Part shown: positions 1 to 8,444 of the stretch, one piece after another
How the letters are laid out: each line of letters begins with the position of its first letter
Numbering within the stretch: the first letter of the stretch is position 1
Origin: Halorubrum sp. PV6
GTDB lineage: Archaea; Halobacteriota; Halobacteria; Halobacteriales; Haloferacaceae
Direction: 5' to 3'
Length of the DNA stretch: 64,000 nucleotides
NCBI RefSeq assembly: GCF_003990725.2
Contig: NZ_CP030065.1
Location: 236,775 to 300,774 of the forward strand
Translations under genes and position numbers: made by a program
The notes under the pieces: model-generated
Seen by the model: only the letters and a program-made list of their open reading frames with translations
Told to the model about the DNA's origin: nothing
Database searches by the model: none

Positions 1-199
1 CAGTTAGCGACCCTGTAAAGCCAGCAGACTCTGTCGCACTTAATGGCAACTGATCGGCAATAAAATTAATTTTTGCGGCACCTGTTAGCGTCGCCACACC
101 TGTTATTATTGACAGAACAGAAAGTACAGCAACTAACTGTACGATTCCTTTCGTGGATTTTATATAACTAATTGTAACGGATTTTGCTGTGTCAGTCAC
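1..199 (-). CDS. Partial membrane protein, N-terminal part only
   Basis: On the complement an open frame begins at a GTG ending at position 199 and runs off the left edge (66 codons visible). A TAA lies in frame just upstream, so GTG is the only reasonable start. The visible protein has about 20 polar residues, then a hydrophobic stretch (LVAVLSVLSIITGVATLTG) that looks like a transmembrane helix, then a more polar part. I do not recognise the family. The 213 bp between this start and the next gene are AT-rich and probably hold divergent promoters. Confidence 0.5.
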   Translation of the reverse strand, partial: MTDTAKSVTISYIKSTKGIVQLVAVLSVLSIITGVATLTGAAKINFIADQLPLSATESAGFTGSLT

Positions 200-412
200 A
201 GTTCTATCACGTAATTACGTATCAGGATTCTCAGACAATTCTGACGCTGTGAAGCCACCATCTTGAGCGAGATATTACGTAACACGAGATCAATTGGATT
301 CACTCTGGGCATAAGTTCTTGCTAGAGGAATAGAACCTTGAGCCCTGACAAACAAAAAGTCACCCACGCCACACCAACATACCTTTCTTGTAATGTGGCA
401 ATTAGTTAGTAA

Positions 413-1582
413 ATGGAATATAGCTCAGGACTACGACGGCGGATCATCTTCGGAATTGGAGGGTTAGGATTAGTAGCTGCTGTCATTTTTGTTTTAATCC
501 AGTTTCAGGCAACGCTGATATTTGCAATCTTTCTCTACTACGCAAGCCGACCAATTTATCGTAAACTCGAGAACCTCTCGCTTCCGTCGCGACTCCAAGG
601 CCATCGCGTTCCCTATCGCCGTCAAGTTCTTGCTATGGTTACAATTGCTATTTTCCTACTGCCGTTTCTCTTTTTGCTCACATACACCCTTGTACTGGTA
701 GTACCCGAAATCCAACGGCTCGCTGGAGGGGATGGTCCCGGTGCAGCATACATCTCTGCACTACAGTCGGCACAAGGAAGTGGACTCCCGGGTCCACTCG
801 TAGGACTAGAAATTAGTGACATACTGGGACTGAGTCCTGAGGAAGTCGTAGCAATCCTCAACGACCCCGCAGTTCAGACATGGGTCGAACAAATAGTTGC
901 TACACTGACCGGTTCAGTCGGGTTCATCGCAAACGCAGCACTCCATGGATTCATTCTTCTGGCCGGGACATATTATATGCTTACTGACGGCTCACGACTT
1001 GTAGACTGGTTTCTCGACAATTTTGATGGATCAGGTGTTGTCGAGTCATATGTAGTAGCTGTTGATGATGAACTGTCTTCCATTCTCTTCGGTAATATCC
1101 TAAACGCATTTGTGACGGGTATCATCGGAATTCTTGTCTTTTCTGGATACAATCTCGTTGCACCAGGAGCAGTAAACGTTCCATTTGCGCCCCTAGTCGG
1201 CGCACTCACAGGAGCAGGAAGTTTAATACCAGTTGTGGGAATGAAAATTGTGTACCTCCCTGTCGGAGCAATTCTCGCGATAGCTGCTGTCACCAGTGGT
1301 CAGGCAAGTGCGTTCGGCTTCGTGATCCTGTTTCTCGTTTTAGCCTTCGTAGTCGTTGATACGATTCCTGACTTTCTAATTCGCCCGTATGTGAGCGGTA
1401 ACCGGACGCATGTGGGACTACTAATGTTTGCCTATATTCTCGGACCGATCGCGTTCGGGTTCTACGGTATTTTTCTTGGCCCAATACTGCTTGTCCTCCT
1501 CGCAGAGTTCTTTAGAACTATTGCATCGTACGTGCTTACCGGCAGACAGCCACATGAACAATCAAGTCTCTCGGACTACTGA
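413..1582 (+). CDS. AI-2E family transporter (PerM-like permease)
   Basis: This 389-residue polytopic membrane protein has the layout of the AI-2E/PerM family. Two hydrophobic helices occupy about residues 10-45 and 75-100. A more polar central region containing GLSPEEVVAILNDP follows, then a block of five or so helices. The family's conserved C-terminal half is visible (LVGALTGAGSLIPVVG, then DTIPDFLIRPYVSGNRTHVG and a GFYGIFLGP segment). Length is normal for the family, whose members export small molecules or sodium. The substrate here cannot be inferred. It stands alone, with no operon partner. Confidence 0.85.
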   Translation: MEYSSGLRRRIIFGIGGLGLVAAVIFVLIQFQATLIFAIFLYYASRPIYRKLENLSLPSRLQGHRVPYRRQVLAMVTIAIFLLPFLFLLTYTLVLVVPEIQRLAGGDGPGAAYISALQSAQGSGLPGPLVGLEISDILGLSPEEVVAILNDPAVQTWVEQIVATLTGSVGFIANAALHGFILLAGTYYMLTDGSRLVDWFLDNFDGSGVVESYVVAVDDELSSILFGNILNAFVTGIIGILVFSGYNLVAPGAVNVPFAPLVGALTGAGSLIPVVGMKIVYLPVGAILAIAAVTSGQASAFGFVILFLVLAFVVVDTIPDFLIRPYVSGNRTHVGLLMFAYILGPIAFGFYGIFLGPILLVLLAEFFRTIASYVLTGRQPHEQSSLSDY

Positions 1583-1744
1583 ATAACCCGCTAATAGCAA
1601 TATTTGTCTCCATATCTGTGAACAGAAACCGAGACGCATCTTACTGACCAACACCTAGAGACATCGAATACTACCTGGACAAAGCGGTCATTTGGATACG
1701 GACGGAAACGCATAGTTAGCTACGGGCCAACGTTCTGAGCATCC

Positions 1745-2479
1745 ATGTACACAATCGCTGACCTGCCCATCGAAAACACCCTCCAGACAGTCGAATATGA
1801 CCTCGGGCTCGAATCGGCGCTCCGTCGGATGTTCGAGAACAGCTACACCCAGATCGGTGTCGAACGTGACAGCGAGCTCGTCGGGATTGTCACCTACAGG
1901 TCAGTCGTCCGGACCCTCCTTGCATTCCAGCGGCTGGAGGTCGGACACAAAACGCTCGATAAGATTTCGGTCGGAGCGGCCGTCGAAGATGCACACACCA
2001 TCAGTGAAGACGAGAACCTTCTCGCCGTATTCGATGCACTCGCAGAACACACGTACATCGTGGCCGATCGAGACGACGAGTGGCGGATTCTGACCGACTA
2101 CGACCTCCTGACGCGATTGAAACAGATGCTCGAGCCGTTTCTGTTGATCGAGTCTATCGAAATACAGTTGCGCGAGATTTTCACGCGAGTGTTCGGAGAT
2201 TCGCTGTCGGAGCAGCTATCCGAAACGTTCGATGAGGAACACCCACTGCCAACGCCAGCGTCGATCGAGCATTGTAGTTACGCACACTATGCCCAATTCG
2301 TCTCGATTCACTGGGCAGAATTCGAATCACTCTTCGATGATCAACAGGACGTGATCCGCGAGTTAGTGCTTGAAATCGGAGATATGCGAAATCAGCTCTT
2401 CCACTTTCGAGTCGACGACCCGGACGAATTTGACCGAGATCTGCTTCGCTTCGGTCAGTCATACTTTTCCTCCGTGTGA
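1745..2479 (+). CDS. CBS-domain protein
   Basis: A 244-residue acidic soluble protein. The N-terminal 125 residues form a CBS pair: IENTLQTVEYDLGLESALRRM, then IGVERDSELVGIVTYRSVVRTLL, and a second unit ending in YIVADRDDEWRILTDYDLLTRL. The C-terminal half is helical and conserved in haloarchaeal proteins of this kind, but has no catalytic motif that I can see. CBS pairs usually bind adenine nucleotides, so a nucleotide-sensing regulatory role is an inference. The gene is monocistronic. Confidence 0.75.
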   Translation: MYTIADLPIENTLQTVEYDLGLESALRRMFENSYTQIGVERDSELVGIVTYRSVVRTLLAFQRLEVGHKTLDKISVGAAVEDAHTISEDENLLAVFDALAEHTYIVADRDDEWRILTDYDLLTRLKQMLEPFLLIESIEIQLREIFTRVFGDSLSEQLSETFDEEHPLPTPASIEHCSYAHYAQFVSIHWAEFESLFDDQQDVIRELVLEIGDMRNQLFHFRVDDPDEFDRDLLRFGQSYFSSV

Positions 2480-2638
2480 CTTCTGGGTTCGTGCGCGGGG
2501 GGTCCTGAGTATCATACGGCTTGTCGGCAAGTCGAGCAACTGGCCTGGGCTCTATGCATTGAGAGAGCCAGTCTCAACTAATGTTACCCCAGTGGGTGGA
2601 GAACGCTTTTGTGTGATACTTCCCAACCTCATTTCACA

Positions 2639-2758
2639 ATGACTGACGATGATACAACCGGCGACACCGGTGATAATAGAGATGATTCCACAGACAGACA
2701 GGAAGCACTGGGCGGAACGTCACAAAAGGGATTCACCGGTGATGAAGGGTCGTGTTAA
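2639..2758 (+). pseudogene. 5-prime fragment of a gene cut by an IS6 insertion
   Basis: An ATG at 2639 opens a 39-codon acidic frame (MTDDDTTGDTGDNRDDSTDR and on to GFTGDEGSC). It ends at a TAA supplied by the terminal repeat of the IS element starting near 2748. The composition is typical of the disordered N terminus of a haloarchaeal protein. No continuation appears on the far side of the IS (3440 onward), so the rest was lost or moved. The family cannot be identified. Confidence 0.45.
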
Positions 2759-3439
2759 CTTAAGCATCGGTTCCAGCAGACGGCAAAGGCTCGGAGCCAC
2801 GATTCTGCCGCCGTCGGCTCCGCATTTCTAAACGTATTTGAAAACGAAGATGTTCTGCGTTTTACTTTTCTAAAGACACGTTCGACAGCATTCCGATTTC
2901 CATGACGAGTGATTTGAAATCGAAGCGAGGTTCGTGAGAGCGCAGCTGTGAGATGGCCGCCAGCGTCAACGAAAAAGAGCGCGTCGTCAACATGGTGTTT
3001 CTCTCTGAGATCGCGGAGAAACACCAGAGTGAATTGTTGATTTTGGACAGGAAATACGTCAACGTGGAGGAATTTATTTGTACGAGGATCGACGGCAGCG
3101 TACAGCCAGAATCGGTCTGAGTCGATCTGAATCGCAGTCTCGTCGACCGCAACGCGATTCGGGCTTGCCCCGTCAGCTGGCTGTAGATTGGCCTTTTGAA
3201 TCCAGTTGTGGATCGCTGTGCGGCTTCGCTCGACACCCAACTTCTCAAGATACTGTTTGGTATTCGAAAGTGATAGGCCAGCAAGGTGGAGCTGAATACC
3301 GGTTTCAATGAACTCGTGGGGTGTCCGCTCTCGCTCCACAAACTCCAAGTCGATCCAATCAGTAGAGCCGGCGAGGCGGTCGCTTTTGGGCATAGAGCAC
3401 TCGAAACGTCGACCGCCTCGCTCTTAACTTAACATCGCC
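2748..3439 (-). mobile_element. IS6-family insertion sequence, copy 1
   Basis: A 692-bp element whose ends are imperfect inverted repeats: GGTCGTGTTAACTTAAG at 2748-2764, and on the complement of the right end GGCGATGTTAAGTTAAG (3423-3439). It holds one transposase gene and is nearly identical in layout to the copy at 50152-50843. The 8-bp flanks (TGATGAAG and GTTCATTC) do not match, so there is no target-site duplication. This suggests rearrangement after insertion. Confidence 0.8.
2755..3393 (-). CDS. IS6-family transposase (copy 1)
   Basis: A 212-residue DDE transposase of the haloarchaeal IS6 group (ISH14/15-like). An N-terminal helix-turn-helix region (LSLSNTKQYLEKLGVERSRT) precedes the catalytic core: D84 in VAVDETAIQ, D143 in FFVDAGGH and E171 in RNAVERVFRKVKRR. 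The stop codon lies inside the terminal inverted repeat. It differs from the 50.2-kb copy at roughly a dozen residues and has no visible defect, so it is probably active. Confidence 0.85.
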   Translation of the reverse strand: MPKSDRLAGSTDWIDLEFVERERTPHEFIETGIQLHLAGLSLSNTKQYLEKLGVERSRTAIHNWIQKANLQPADGASPNRVAVDETAIQIDSDRFWLYAAVDPRTNKFLHVDVFPVQNQQFTLVFLRDLREKHHVDDALFFVDAGGHLTAALSRTSLRFQITRHGNRNAVERVFRKVKRRTSSFSNTFRNAEPTAAESWLRAFAVCWNRCLS

Positions 3440-3633
3440 GTTCATTCCCGTCACCATATTTATATATACAGCGTATTCGGCTTCGTCGACCGTGGCCGGT
3501 ATGTCCCCACGTTCCAGCCAGAGAAATCTTCCGCGCGTGGCGGGGGGCACTCCCCCCAGAGAAACGAACTGACTGGTGACTCCCGAGCCCGCTGACCGAC
3601 GCATCATCGCAACCCCAGACCAACCCACCCATC

Positions 3634-4035
3634 ATGACCCGAACACTCCACGTCCAGATCAAGTCCGCGGATCGCAGCGGCCTCGAGGAGCGGCTCGAAG
3701 CGATCGACGCCGGCAACGATGTCGAACCCGGTGAACCAACGCTGTCAATCGAGGACCTCAAGACGTTCGGTCGCGTCTTTCGATCGACCAACCTCGAACT
3801 CCTCGAAGCAATCGTTGCACACGAGCCGGAAGGCATTCGTGAACTCGCTCGCCTTGTTGACCGGGACCCACCAGAGGTTCTCAACAACGTGAACGAGCTG
3901 GCCGACTACGGCCTCGTCGAATTCGAAGAGAACGGCAGCGCGAAGCGCCCCGTTGTGTGGTACGACGAGATTGACGCGGAATTCCCCTCACGCCGCCGTC
4001 GGGACGAGAATGCAGAGTATAAAATAGAATTCTGA
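3634..4035 (+). CDS. Small winged-helix DNA-binding protein, HVO_A0114-like
   Basis: A 133-residue acidic protein matching the haloarchaeal family known by the Haloferax locus HVO_A0114. The winged helix is at about residues 48-105 (FRSTNLELLEAIVAHEPEGI, then ELARLVDRDPPEVLNNVNEL and DYGLVEFEENG). Members often sit beside small toxin-like genes, but none is present here. The upstream 190 bp, next to the IS end, contains only a degenerate frame. The partner could have been lost when the IS inserted. Confidence 0.65.
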   Translation: MTRTLHVQIKSADRSGLEERLEAIDAGNDVEPGEPTLSIEDLKTFGRVFRSTNLELLEAIVAHEPEGIRELARLVDRDPPEVLNNVNELADYGLVEFEENGSAKRPVVWYDEIDAEFPSRRRRDENAEYKIEF

Positions 4036-4092
4036 CAACAGTCGCAGCGCCGTCGCCGGAACGTATTTGATGGTCGCTTTCGCCCTCCACAT

Positions 4093-4947
4093 ATGGACCT
4101 CCAAATCGACCATGTCACGGTCGCAGGACGAGATCTGGACCGTCTCGTCGATGCATTCAGCGATGCTGGCCTCCCGGTGGAGTACGGCGGCCGTCACTCG
4201 AACGGCGTCACGCACATGGCAATTGTTGGGTTTCGGGACGGAAGCTACATCGAACTCATTTCGACGCTAGAGCCTGACGCCGAGTCGCCGTGGTGGGACG
4301 ATCCTATTCAGGGAGATGGCGGCCCATGTGCCTGGGCCGTCGACGTTAACGATATTGATACCGCGAGTGCTGACCTCCGCGACCGGGGCATCCACGTCGA
4401 CGGCCCCTCGGAGTACAAACGGACTCGAGAGGATGGAACGCTTGTTGAGTGGGATCTTACCTACCTCGAGGAAGGCGATCCAGGCTCGACGCTCCCGTTT
4501 CTCATCAGCGACCGAACTCCCCGCAAACGGCGGGTCCAGCCGACAGGTGATCTGGCATCGTCGTCGATCACTGGAGTCGATACGGTCATTCTTGGCGTCG
4601 GTGACCTCGACGCCGGAATCGCAGAGTTTGAGAAGGCATTCGACGCGGACGGACCAGAGATTGGTAACAGCGACATTTTTGACGCCAAGACGGCATCGTT
4701 CCCCGGACTCCCGGTGGTGCTTGCAGAACCACGCGGCGACGGCCAACTCGCAGAGCGGCTTGCGGCCTTCAGCCCCCGACCAGTCGCGTATCTGCTCGGT
4801 GAGGAGCAACGGACAGAGGACGCCGAACGAATGCTACCGTTAGACGACAGCACTACGGGTTCGCTTGCCGACCGAACTGTCGAGTGGCTCTCTGTAACCT
4901 ACCCGTCGGGGTATCCGTATCTCGGGATTGTCGACATAGAACCCTAG
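4093..4947 (+). CDS. VOC-fold (glyoxalase-like) protein
   Basis: A 284-residue protein. The N terminus has the opening of a VOC/glyoxalase-like domain (MDLQIDHVTVAGRDLDRLVDAF), followed by GGRHSNGVTHMAIVGFRDGSYIELI. The second half repeats the fold (ITGVDTVILGVGDLDAGIAEFEKAFD). The arrangement fits the glyoxalase_3-type VOC proteins common in haloarchaea. Possible metal ligands are H8 and E55 (in YIELI). The substrate is unknown. It converges with the ABC operon downstream and is not obviously co-transcribed with it. Confidence 0.7.
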   Translation: MDLQIDHVTVAGRDLDRLVDAFSDAGLPVEYGGRHSNGVTHMAIVGFRDGSYIELISTLEPDAESPWWDDPIQGDGGPCAWAVDVNDIDTASADLRDRGIHVDGPSEYKRTREDGTLVEWDLTYLEEGDPGSTLPFLISDRTPRKRRVQPTGDLASSSITGVDTVILGVGDLDAGIAEFEKAFDADGPEIGNSDIFDAKTASFPGLPVVLAEPRGDGQLAERLAAFSPRPVAYLLGEEQRTEDAERMLPLDDSTTGSLADRTVEWLSVTYPSGYPYLGIVDIEP

Positions 4948-5022
4948 AGAAAAAAGGAACCATTGAGGGGTGACACCTACGAGGAGAAGCCGTACCAAAA
5001 ATTGTGGTCCGCGGTCGAACCG

Positions 5023-5727
5023 TTATCCGCCGAGGAACTCCCGACGAACGTCCTCATCATTGAGGAGCGAGTCGCCGTCATCCTCGTAGCGGTTCTCCCC
5101 GTTGGCGAGGACGTAGCCGCGATCGCAGCGTCGCAACGCCTCTTTCGCATTTTGTTCCACCATGAGGATCGTGGTGCCCGCCTCGTTGATCTCGTCTACC
5201 CGGTCGAACATGTCGTCGACGAGATCGGGTGCGAGCCCCGCACTGGGCTCGTCTAAGAGCAACACGTCGGGATCGAGCATCAGCGCACACCCCATCGCAA
5301 GCATCTGCTGTTGGCCGCCTGAGAGGGAACCAGCATCCTCATCTGTTCGGCCGGCGAGCGCCGGGAAGCGATCGTAGACATCGCGTTTGCGGTCGGTCGG
5401 CATCTCGTCGAGCACGTACGCGCCGAGCCGCAGGTTCTCCTCGACAGTCAGCGTCGGGAAGACGTTGTCCGTTTGTGGGACGTAGCCGATCCGCTCGCGG
5501 ACTACCTCCTCTGGGGACAGCCCAGAGATGTCCGTCCCTTGGTACTCGATCGACCCGCCTAGACAGGTCGCAATCCCGACAATCGTTTTCATCACCGTCG
5601 ATTTGCCGGCGCCGTTTGGCCCGACAATTGTCACGTACTCGCCGTCGTCGACGTGGAGATCAACGCCAGAGAGAACTTGAAGGTCGCCGTATCCCGCGTC
5701 AAGATCGACGACATCAAGCAGGCTCAT
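5023..5727 (-). CDS. livF: Branched-chain amino acid-type ABC transporter ATPase LivF
   Basis: A 234-residue cytoplasmic ATPase, last gene of a five-gene importer operon. Walker A is GPNGAGKSTVMKT, the Q-loop region reads IGYVPQTDNVFPTLTVEENL, the signature is LSGGQQQMLAMG and Walker B is VLLLDEPSAGLAP. The short length and the VPQTDNVFPTLTVEENLRLG pattern are typical of LivF rather than LivG. Its ATG overlaps the stop of livG by four bases (ATGA), indicating translational coupling. Confidence 0.9.
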   Translation of the reverse strand: MSLLDVVDLDAGYGDLQVLSGVDLHVDDGEYVTIVGPNGAGKSTVMKTIVGIATCLGGSIEYQGTDISGLSPEEVVRERIGYVPQTDNVFPTLTVEENLRLGAYVLDEMPTDRKRDVYDRFPALAGRTDEDAGSLSGGQQQMLAMGCALMLDPDVLLLDEPSAGLAPDLVDDMFDRVDEINEAGTTILMVEQNAKEALRRCDRGYVLANGENRYEDDGDSLLNDEDVRREFLGG

Positions 5728-6488
5728 TTGGCATCACCGCCGAGATACGCCTCGATCACACGCTCGTCTTTGAGGACCATCTCCGGGTCACCCTCAACGA
5801 GCAGTTGCCCTTGTTGGAGGACGATTAGCCGGTCAACGAGCTCAGTCAACGTTTCGAGCTCGTGTTCAATGATTACGACCGTCATCCCGTCCTCGTTGAG
5901 GTCGCGCACGTGGTCTGCAATCTCACGAGTCAACGTCGGGTTGACGCCCGCGAACGGCTCATCGAGCATGAGTACGTCTGGATCGAGCATCAGCGTACGC
6001 GCGAGCTCAAGCAGCTTCCGTTGGCCGCCGGACAGGTTGCTGCTGTATTCGTCGGCGAGGTGATCCAGTTCGAACATCTCGATCAGTTCATCTGCCCGCT
6101 CTCGGACGGTCCCCTCTCGCTCCTGCATTGAACCGCTGCGAAGCAGCGCGGGAAGCGTCCGTTCGCCCGGCTGGTCTGGAGCGGCGAGCCGCACGTTGTC
6201 TCGGACCGTCATCGTCTCCAACTCGCGGGTGTTCTGGAACGTCCGCACCAACCCACGATGTGCCAATGACTCGGGCGAATCGCCCGTCACGTCGGAGCCT
6301 TTGAGACTGACGGTGCCGCCGTCGGGTGAGATGACGCCGCTGACGCAGTTGAAGAACGTCGATTTTCCTGCGCCGTTGGGTCCCATCACGCCGACGAGCT
6401 CTCCGTCTTCTATCGACACCGAAAGCCCGTCTATCGCTCGCAGGCCCCCGAACTCCTTCACGAGGCCCTCCGCGGAGAGGAGGCTCAT
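5724..6488 (-). CDS. livG: Branched-chain amino acid-type ABC transporter ATPase LivG
   Basis: A 254-residue ATPase. Walker A is GPNGAGKSTFFNCVSG, the signature LSGGQRKLLELART and Walker B VLMLDEPFAGVNP. The motif GLVRTFQNTRELETMTVRDN after the Q-loop is characteristic of LivG, which pairs with LivF to power the LivHM permease. It overlaps livM upstream and livF downstream by four bases each, so all belong to one transcript running leftward. Confidence 0.9.
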   Translation of the reverse strand: MSLLSAEGLVKEFGGLRAIDGLSVSIEDGELVGVMGPNGAGKSTFFNCVSGVISPDGGTVSLKGSDVTGDSPESLAHRGLVRTFQNTRELETMTVRDNVRLAAPDQPGERTLPALLRSGSMQEREGTVRERADELIEMFELDHLADEYSSNLSGGQRKLLELARTLMLDPDVLMLDEPFAGVNPTLTREIADHVRDLNEDGMTVVIIEHELETLTELVDRLIVLQQGQLLVEGDPEMVLKDERVIEAYLGGDAK

Positions 6489-7528
6489 TGGTCCACCCCC
6501 AACTCCTGCGGGTCGCCCCAGATTCCGGCAGGGCGATAGCGGATTACTGCAACGAGGATCAGGCCGACGACGATGAGCCGAATTGAGGCGAACACGTCGC
6601 CGGAGACCGGCGTCACGTTGAGTGCGAACCGGGAGATGAGCCGAAGCCCCATAATTATCGACAACCCGGCGAGCACTGCTCGGTGGTTCGCTGCGCCGCC
6701 GAGTAGCATCCCGATCCAGACGGTGACCGTTACCTGAATCGTGAAGAAGCCGGGTGCGACCGCACCGTTGTACAGCGCGAACAACCCTCCGGCGAGGCCC
6801 GCAAGTGCCGCGCCGTAGACGAACGCTTGCGTTTTGTAGGTTATCGTGGATTTCCCCACGGAGCGCGTCACGAGTTCGTCAGCCCGGATCGCCCGGAGGA
6901 CGCGCCCGTACGGCGCATCGGTCAGTCGAGTGACGACCGCGAGAGTGACGAGGGTGACCCCACCCAAGACGAGAAGCGTGGCGACGAGGCGGGTGTCGCT
7001 GTCGGAGACGAGCGAAGCGATCGGTCGTGGCACGCCGAGGATGCCGACGTTCCCGCCGAAGATGTTCTCGAAGTTGACGAAGATTGAGTGGAATATCTCC
7101 GCTGTCGCAAGCGTCACGATCGCGAGGAAGTCGCCGCGGAGTCGGATCGAGGTGAGGCTGACGGCTGCCCCGAGGATCGCGGCCGCGATCACACCGACGG
7201 CGAGCCCTAACGGCCAGGGATACCCCAAGCCGATCCCCGCAAATGTGTCCTGTGCCGTGAGCATCGCAGTCGCGTACGCACCGACTGCAAAGAAGACGAC
7301 GTGGCCAAAGTTGACGAGGCCGGTGTGACCGTACTGAAGGTCAAGCCCCAGTACGAGGATCCCGTAGATCACAAAGAGGATCCCGACTTCGACGAAGACG
7401 TAGAGCGCGCTCGGGAGTTGGGCGCGAAGTGGCGTCACCGCGAACAGCGCGCCGAGGAGGAGACAGACGAGTCCCGCAATCAGGGCTCGGTCTCCGCGTC
7501 CGGATGGGAGCCGATCGAGAACGCTCAC
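6485..7528 (-). CDS. livM: Branched-chain amino acid-type ABC permease LivM
   Basis: A 347-residue integral membrane protein with about nine hydrophobic segments. It contains the LivM-family signature LDLQYGHTGLVNFGHVVFFAVGAY near residues 62-85 and the cytoplasmic ATPase-coupling loop around PYGRVLRAIRADE. It should form a heterodimeric channel with LivH. The start overlaps the end of livH by four bases. Confidence 0.9.
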   Translation of the reverse strand: MSVLDRLPSGRGDRALIAGLVCLLLGALFAVTPLRAQLPSALYVFVEVGILFVIYGILVLGLDLQYGHTGLVNFGHVVFFAVGAYATAMLTAQDTFAGIGLGYPWPLGLAVGVIAAAILGAAVSLTSIRLRGDFLAIVTLATAEIFHSIFVNFENIFGGNVGILGVPRPIASLVSDSDTRLVATLLVLGGVTLVTLAVVTRLTDAPYGRVLRAIRADELVTRSVGKSTITYKTQAFVYGAALAGLAGGLFALYNGAVAPGFFTIQVTVTVWIGMLLGGAANHRAVLAGLSIIMGLRLISRFALNVTPVSGDVFASIRLIVVGLILVAVIRYRPAGIWGDPQELGVDQ

Positions 7529-8439
7529 GCCTCACGCACCTCTGTTCCGGCAATCCCGCTGGGTTTGATGAGCAGTACGGCGATCAGAATCACGAACGCC
7601 ACCGCAGACGACAAGCCGGTCATCGACGAGGGGAGGAACGCCGTCGAGACGGCCAACACAAGGCCGATGACGTACGCTCCGAGGATCGCCCCGTACGGGC
7701 TTCCAGCCCCGCCGAGGATGGCTGCAGAGAGTATCTGCAGGATGTGGCTGAACCCGGTGTCGGCGCTGACGTTCGTCTGGACCGCCATCAGCACGCCTGC
7801 GAGTCCGGCGAGAACGCCGGCGAGCACCCAGACGCTGTCGCGGATCAACTGGGTGTCGATACCGCGAACGCGCGCTAAGCTTTCGTCGTCGCCCATCGCC
7901 CGCATCGCGATTCCCACGTCTGTTCGGGTCAACAAGAGATGGATGGACGCGAACACCGCCACTGCTGACCCCACCACAACCAGCTGTTCGGATGTGACGA
8001 AGAAGCCGCCGAGGAGGTCGACGGGTCCGACCGGAAGGTCCGGAATCGCGTCAAACTGGAACGTCGACGTCTCTGTCTCGAAGTAGCGGGCGCTTCGGCC
8101 GCCAACGAGTCGGAGTCCATTCCGGAGAACGATTCCGAGGCCGATCGATGTCAACAACATCGGGACCGGTCCGGTGTGGTTGATCGGGGTGAAAAACCCA
8201 CGGGCCAAGATGATACTGACGACGCCACCGCCGATCATCGCCACGACGACCGCGACTGGAAGCGGGCCGGGCAGGGTATGCGCGGCGAGGAACCCGATGA
8301 AGGCACCGATGGAGATGTACTCCCCGTACGCGAAGTTGATCATGTTCACGATCCCGTAGATCAGTGTAAACCCGATCGCAGCGATCGCGATATATGACCC
8401 GGTGACCAGTCCGAAGATGATCTCCTGAAGTAGCCCCAT
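7525..8439 (-). CDS. livH: Branched-chain amino acid-type ABC permease LivH
   Basis: A 304-residue permease with eight or so hydrophobic helices. The N-terminal signature LIYGIVNMINFAYGEYISIG is the LivH equivalent of the LivM motif. The coupling loop reads TDVGIAMRAMGDDESLARVRGID. Its start lies five bases downstream of the stop of the substrate-binding lipoprotein gene, and its stop overlaps livM. Confidence 0.9.
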   Translation of the reverse strand: MGLLQEIIFGLVTGSYIAIAAIGFTLIYGIVNMINFAYGEYISIGAFIGFLAAHTLPGPLPVAVVVAMIGGGVVSIILARGFFTPINHTGPVPMLLTSIGLGIVLRNGLRLVGGRSARYFETETSTFQFDAIPDLPVGPVDLLGGFFVTSEQLVVVGSAVAVFASIHLLLTRTDVGIAMRAMGDDESLARVRGIDTQLIRDSVWVLAGVLAGLAGVLMAVQTNVSADTGFSHILQILSAAILGGAGSPYGAILGAYVIGLVLAVSTAFLPSSMTGLSSAVAFVILIAVLLIKPSGIAGTEVREA

Positions 8440-8444
8440 CGCGG

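Noticed and set aside
2649..2831. 60-codon plus-strand frame
   Set aside because: Crosses the IS6 boundary and overlaps the truncated acidic frame at 2639. Composition is not haloarchaeal.
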